Shown: positions 61,886 through 64,000 of the stretch, piece after piece | How the letters are laid out: each line of letters begins with the position of its first letter | How positions within the stretch are numbered: position 1 is the stretch's first letter | Assembly (NCBI GenBank): GCA_914767715.1 | Contig: OU612066.1 | Location: 19,192,283-19,256,282 of the forward strand | DNA from: Membranipora membranacea | Taxonomy: Eukaryota; Bryozoa; Gymnolaemata; Cheilostomatida; Membraniporidae | Direction: 5' to 3' | DNA: 64,000 nt | The notes under the pieces: generated by a model | Database searches by the model: none | Seen by the model: the letters and a program-made list of their open reading frames with translations, nothing else | What the model was told of the DNA's origin: nothing | Made by a program: the position numbers and the translations under genes

Positions 61886-62932
61886 ATGTATTTCATCGTG
61901 CCATATTATATTATAATTGGGTTTCTCCTGGGATCTGGATTGCTTTATTTCTTTATAGCTGTAAATTTAAATAATTAATTGAACAAATCTTGTTCTGCCA
62001 AAATGACAGCATGAAACGAATTTCATTTTTTTCCTTTGAGATGCCAAACACCATCATCATATTACATGTACAATGAAGCGAAGGAAGTGTAAAGGAAGAT
62101 TTGACGTATTGATTATCAGTTTTCCTTAGTGAATCTCAGCGTATGTCACATTGTTTTGATGTTCAACAAGCTTAAGAGTATTATTTTTTACATGGTTTAA
62201 TCTGATGTTTTACTTGCATGCAATTATTCAGCAGTCATGTTGCTGAATAAAGTCTGTTGAGTGTGGTGTGTATGTAAAATCTGTATCTTTGTATTTTAGG
62301 CTCAACAGAAATTCATATTTATACCTCCATTCTCACAATATCCAAAAACTACAGAAGATAAACTAGAAATGGTACAGCTTTTCTACTACGAAACTCGTGG
62401 AAAGAACTTCAAGAAACTGATAAGCTATGAGGGGATCCCATTTCGGGTCAGCTTGTTCCCCAATGAAGAAGTTGGTTCATCTTTAAATTCATACTGGATA
62501 GTAAAGATACCCTGGTGGAGAAAGACAACAGCTAAAATCTTAGAAGTTAGCGGCGGACATTACAGATATGCTAACGCTAAGGTTATAAACGAGGGAAATG
62601 GTAATATTCTCATCAAAGGACAATTCAAACTGGAAAATAACAAAAGTAAATTTAAACAGCTTCTAGAATATGTCAACAGTCCAGGCAAAGATGAGAAACT
62701 CTCATCTCTCTCTGTAGTTGAAGCTGTAACTCCAACAAGAGTGGGTAACTTCAAGCGTATATCATCAGAGGTGCAGCCTGACTACTTTCGGTTACATCTG
62801 ACAACGCATGTATCTAATGAAGACTTTCATCTTGGATATAGCATGACTGGAACATTGGAACAAGGAGTAGATAAAGCTGAAGAGGGCATGTATTTGTCAC
62901 ATTTTGCTGTTGTTAAAAGAAAGGGTTACTAG
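61886..62932 (+). CDS. Unrecognised single-pass membrane protein, two exons
   Basis: Exon 61886-61960 begins with ATG and encodes a signal-anchor-like helix (MYFIVPYYIIIGFLLGSGLL then YFFIA). It ends at the donor GCT|GTAAAT in phase 0. Exon 62300-62932 follows an acceptor (TATTTTAG) in phase 0 and encodes 210 residues, for a total of 235. The large domain starts with KFIFIPPFSQYP and contains LISYEGIPFRVSLFPNEE, YWIVKIPWWRKT, VSGGHYRYANAKVINEG and RVGNFKRIS, ending FAVVKRKGY. It has few cysteines, alternating polar/hydrophobic residues suggest beta strands, and there are no obvious catalytic motifs. I do not recognise the family. The second exon is convincingly coding. The first is inferred from phase and the membrane helix; 60764-60850 is an alternative upstream exon. 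Confidence 0.6.
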
Positions 62933-64000
62933 ATTCCAAGCTGCTTAAAACGAGATCTAACATAGATCGTTGCTTCACTAGGGCTTGACCCGTTAAAAGT
63001 GTCAGGCTTTTTTTCCATATGAAAATGATAATGAGATTGAAAACTACACCATTTATTTAGCTGCTGTCAGTAGAGTATTATCAATAATGTTGTTTGCGGC
63101 ATAACCAATAATCCTGCAGCCGCAAGCTGAACGGTTATAAGTTCTATAACATGTGGCGCATTAGGAATACAGGGTGAAAATTTAATTTTTCTTTATTCAT
63201 CTATACCTGATATGAGCCCATCAAAAGCTGATATGAACCATTAACGATTATCAGAACTATCTGGCACAGTGAATCAGTTATCAGACTGTTTTTTATGCTT
63301 GCAATGTGAAAAAGATCTACTTGTAATGAAAACCTGTCTACCTGTTTACCTTCTATTAAATGGCTCTGTTCAGGGATACTGGGCCGCTTTTTGAAACAAC
63401 AATTATATAGCTTAGTTTTGTGCACGGTGTATGACGTTTTGTATGCCGCGGTGTCATATCTTTGTCTTAGCCACTGCTATCTGCTAGCAAGCATTTCAAA
63501 ATAATCATAAATTATACCAGTGCAAACGAAGCGTGATATCCTTTTCTTCTTCGTTCAATAACGCAGTGATAGTGTAAAAAGCAGGATGAGATCTTTCTGA
63601 TATTATATGGACTTGTTGTATTATCCACACTGGATAGATTGTAAAGATATCATGTTACAGTAGAGTAGTGCATTGTCCCATTGACATGAAAAGGCAAGAT
63701 TCTTTAATTATTCTGTTACAGCAATTTCAGACCTAGGTTTCTTCAACATTACATAAAGACTTCATTTCACAGTCCGCAGTGCTATTTATAATACAAATTA
63801 TGATCCATATTTTGTGCCAAAGGTCACTATTTTTTGTTTATAATTTCTTTTTGTTACATATATACTGAAAAGTGATATAGCAGCACATTCTCCATAGATG
63901 GTATGATGAGAATTCTCTTTTACTGTCATCAGCAATGTAAACTAATATTTTTCTAGTGTAAATTATTGTTTTTTCACTAAGCTGTGTATTGTGTACTAGA
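62933..64000. other. 3' flank, no gene seen
   Basis: AT-rich sequence after the unrecognised membrane-protein gene. It contains no open frame or exon with family features on either strand, and probably holds that gene's 3' UTR. Confidence 0.5.

Noticed and set aside
1-64000. CRISPR arrays, prokaryotic operons, phage genes, rRNA
   Set aside because: None seen; the window is intron-rich eukaryotic DNA.

Overview
This window is AT-rich nuclear DNA from an animal. All the recognisable genes are split into small exons with GT-AG introns, and they encode animal housekeeping, meiotic or secretory-pathway proteins. Long introns, a tRNA-derived SINE, several fold-back (MITE-like) elements, and a phosphoenolpyruvate-translocator/pyruvyltransferase gene fit a marine invertebrate. 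An echinoderm or other non-vertebrate deuterostome is my best guess, at low confidence. All exon models below were joined by hand; codon phase agrees at every junction unless I say otherwise.

Layout: (1) 684-10.7 kb, minus: tail of a myosin-XV-like protein (end of an SH3, then MyTH4 and FERM). (2) 12.8-17.1 kb, minus: SPO11, the meiotic double-strand-break transesterase, apparently complete. (3) 17.1-20.4 kb: mostly non-coding, with two orphan coding-like pieces. (4) 20.4-25.0 kb, plus: UBXN6 (PUB and UBX domains), with two upstream exons that could add a membrane anchor. (5) 26.1-32.3 kb, minus: one gene fusing a triose/PEP-phosphate-translocator domain to a polysaccharide pyruvyltransferase domain. 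(6) 35.2-39.6 kb, plus, divergent from (5): a type II membrane protein with a GH130/beta-mannosyltransferase-like catalytic region. (7) 41.4-45.2 kb, plus: a PDHX-like E3-binding protein that has no lipoyl domain. (8) 45.9-50.5 kb, minus: EMC8/9; a broken SAM-like reading frame lies in its first intron. (9) 51.8-58.1 kb, plus: pantothenate kinase. (10) 61.9-62.9 kb, plus: an unrecognised single-pass membrane protein.

The most interesting locus is 26-40 kb. The fusion would bring the donor (PEP) into the secretory lumen and transfer its pyruvyl group there, in one polypeptide. It lies head-to-head with a second predicted Golgi glycan enzyme. Together they may be an animal machinery for making pyruvylated (acidic ketal) glycans. 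UBXN6 and EMC8 act in ER protein quality control and membrane insertion. PDHX and PANK act in mitochondrial/CoA metabolism. Nothing suggests that these unrelated neighbours are co-regulated.
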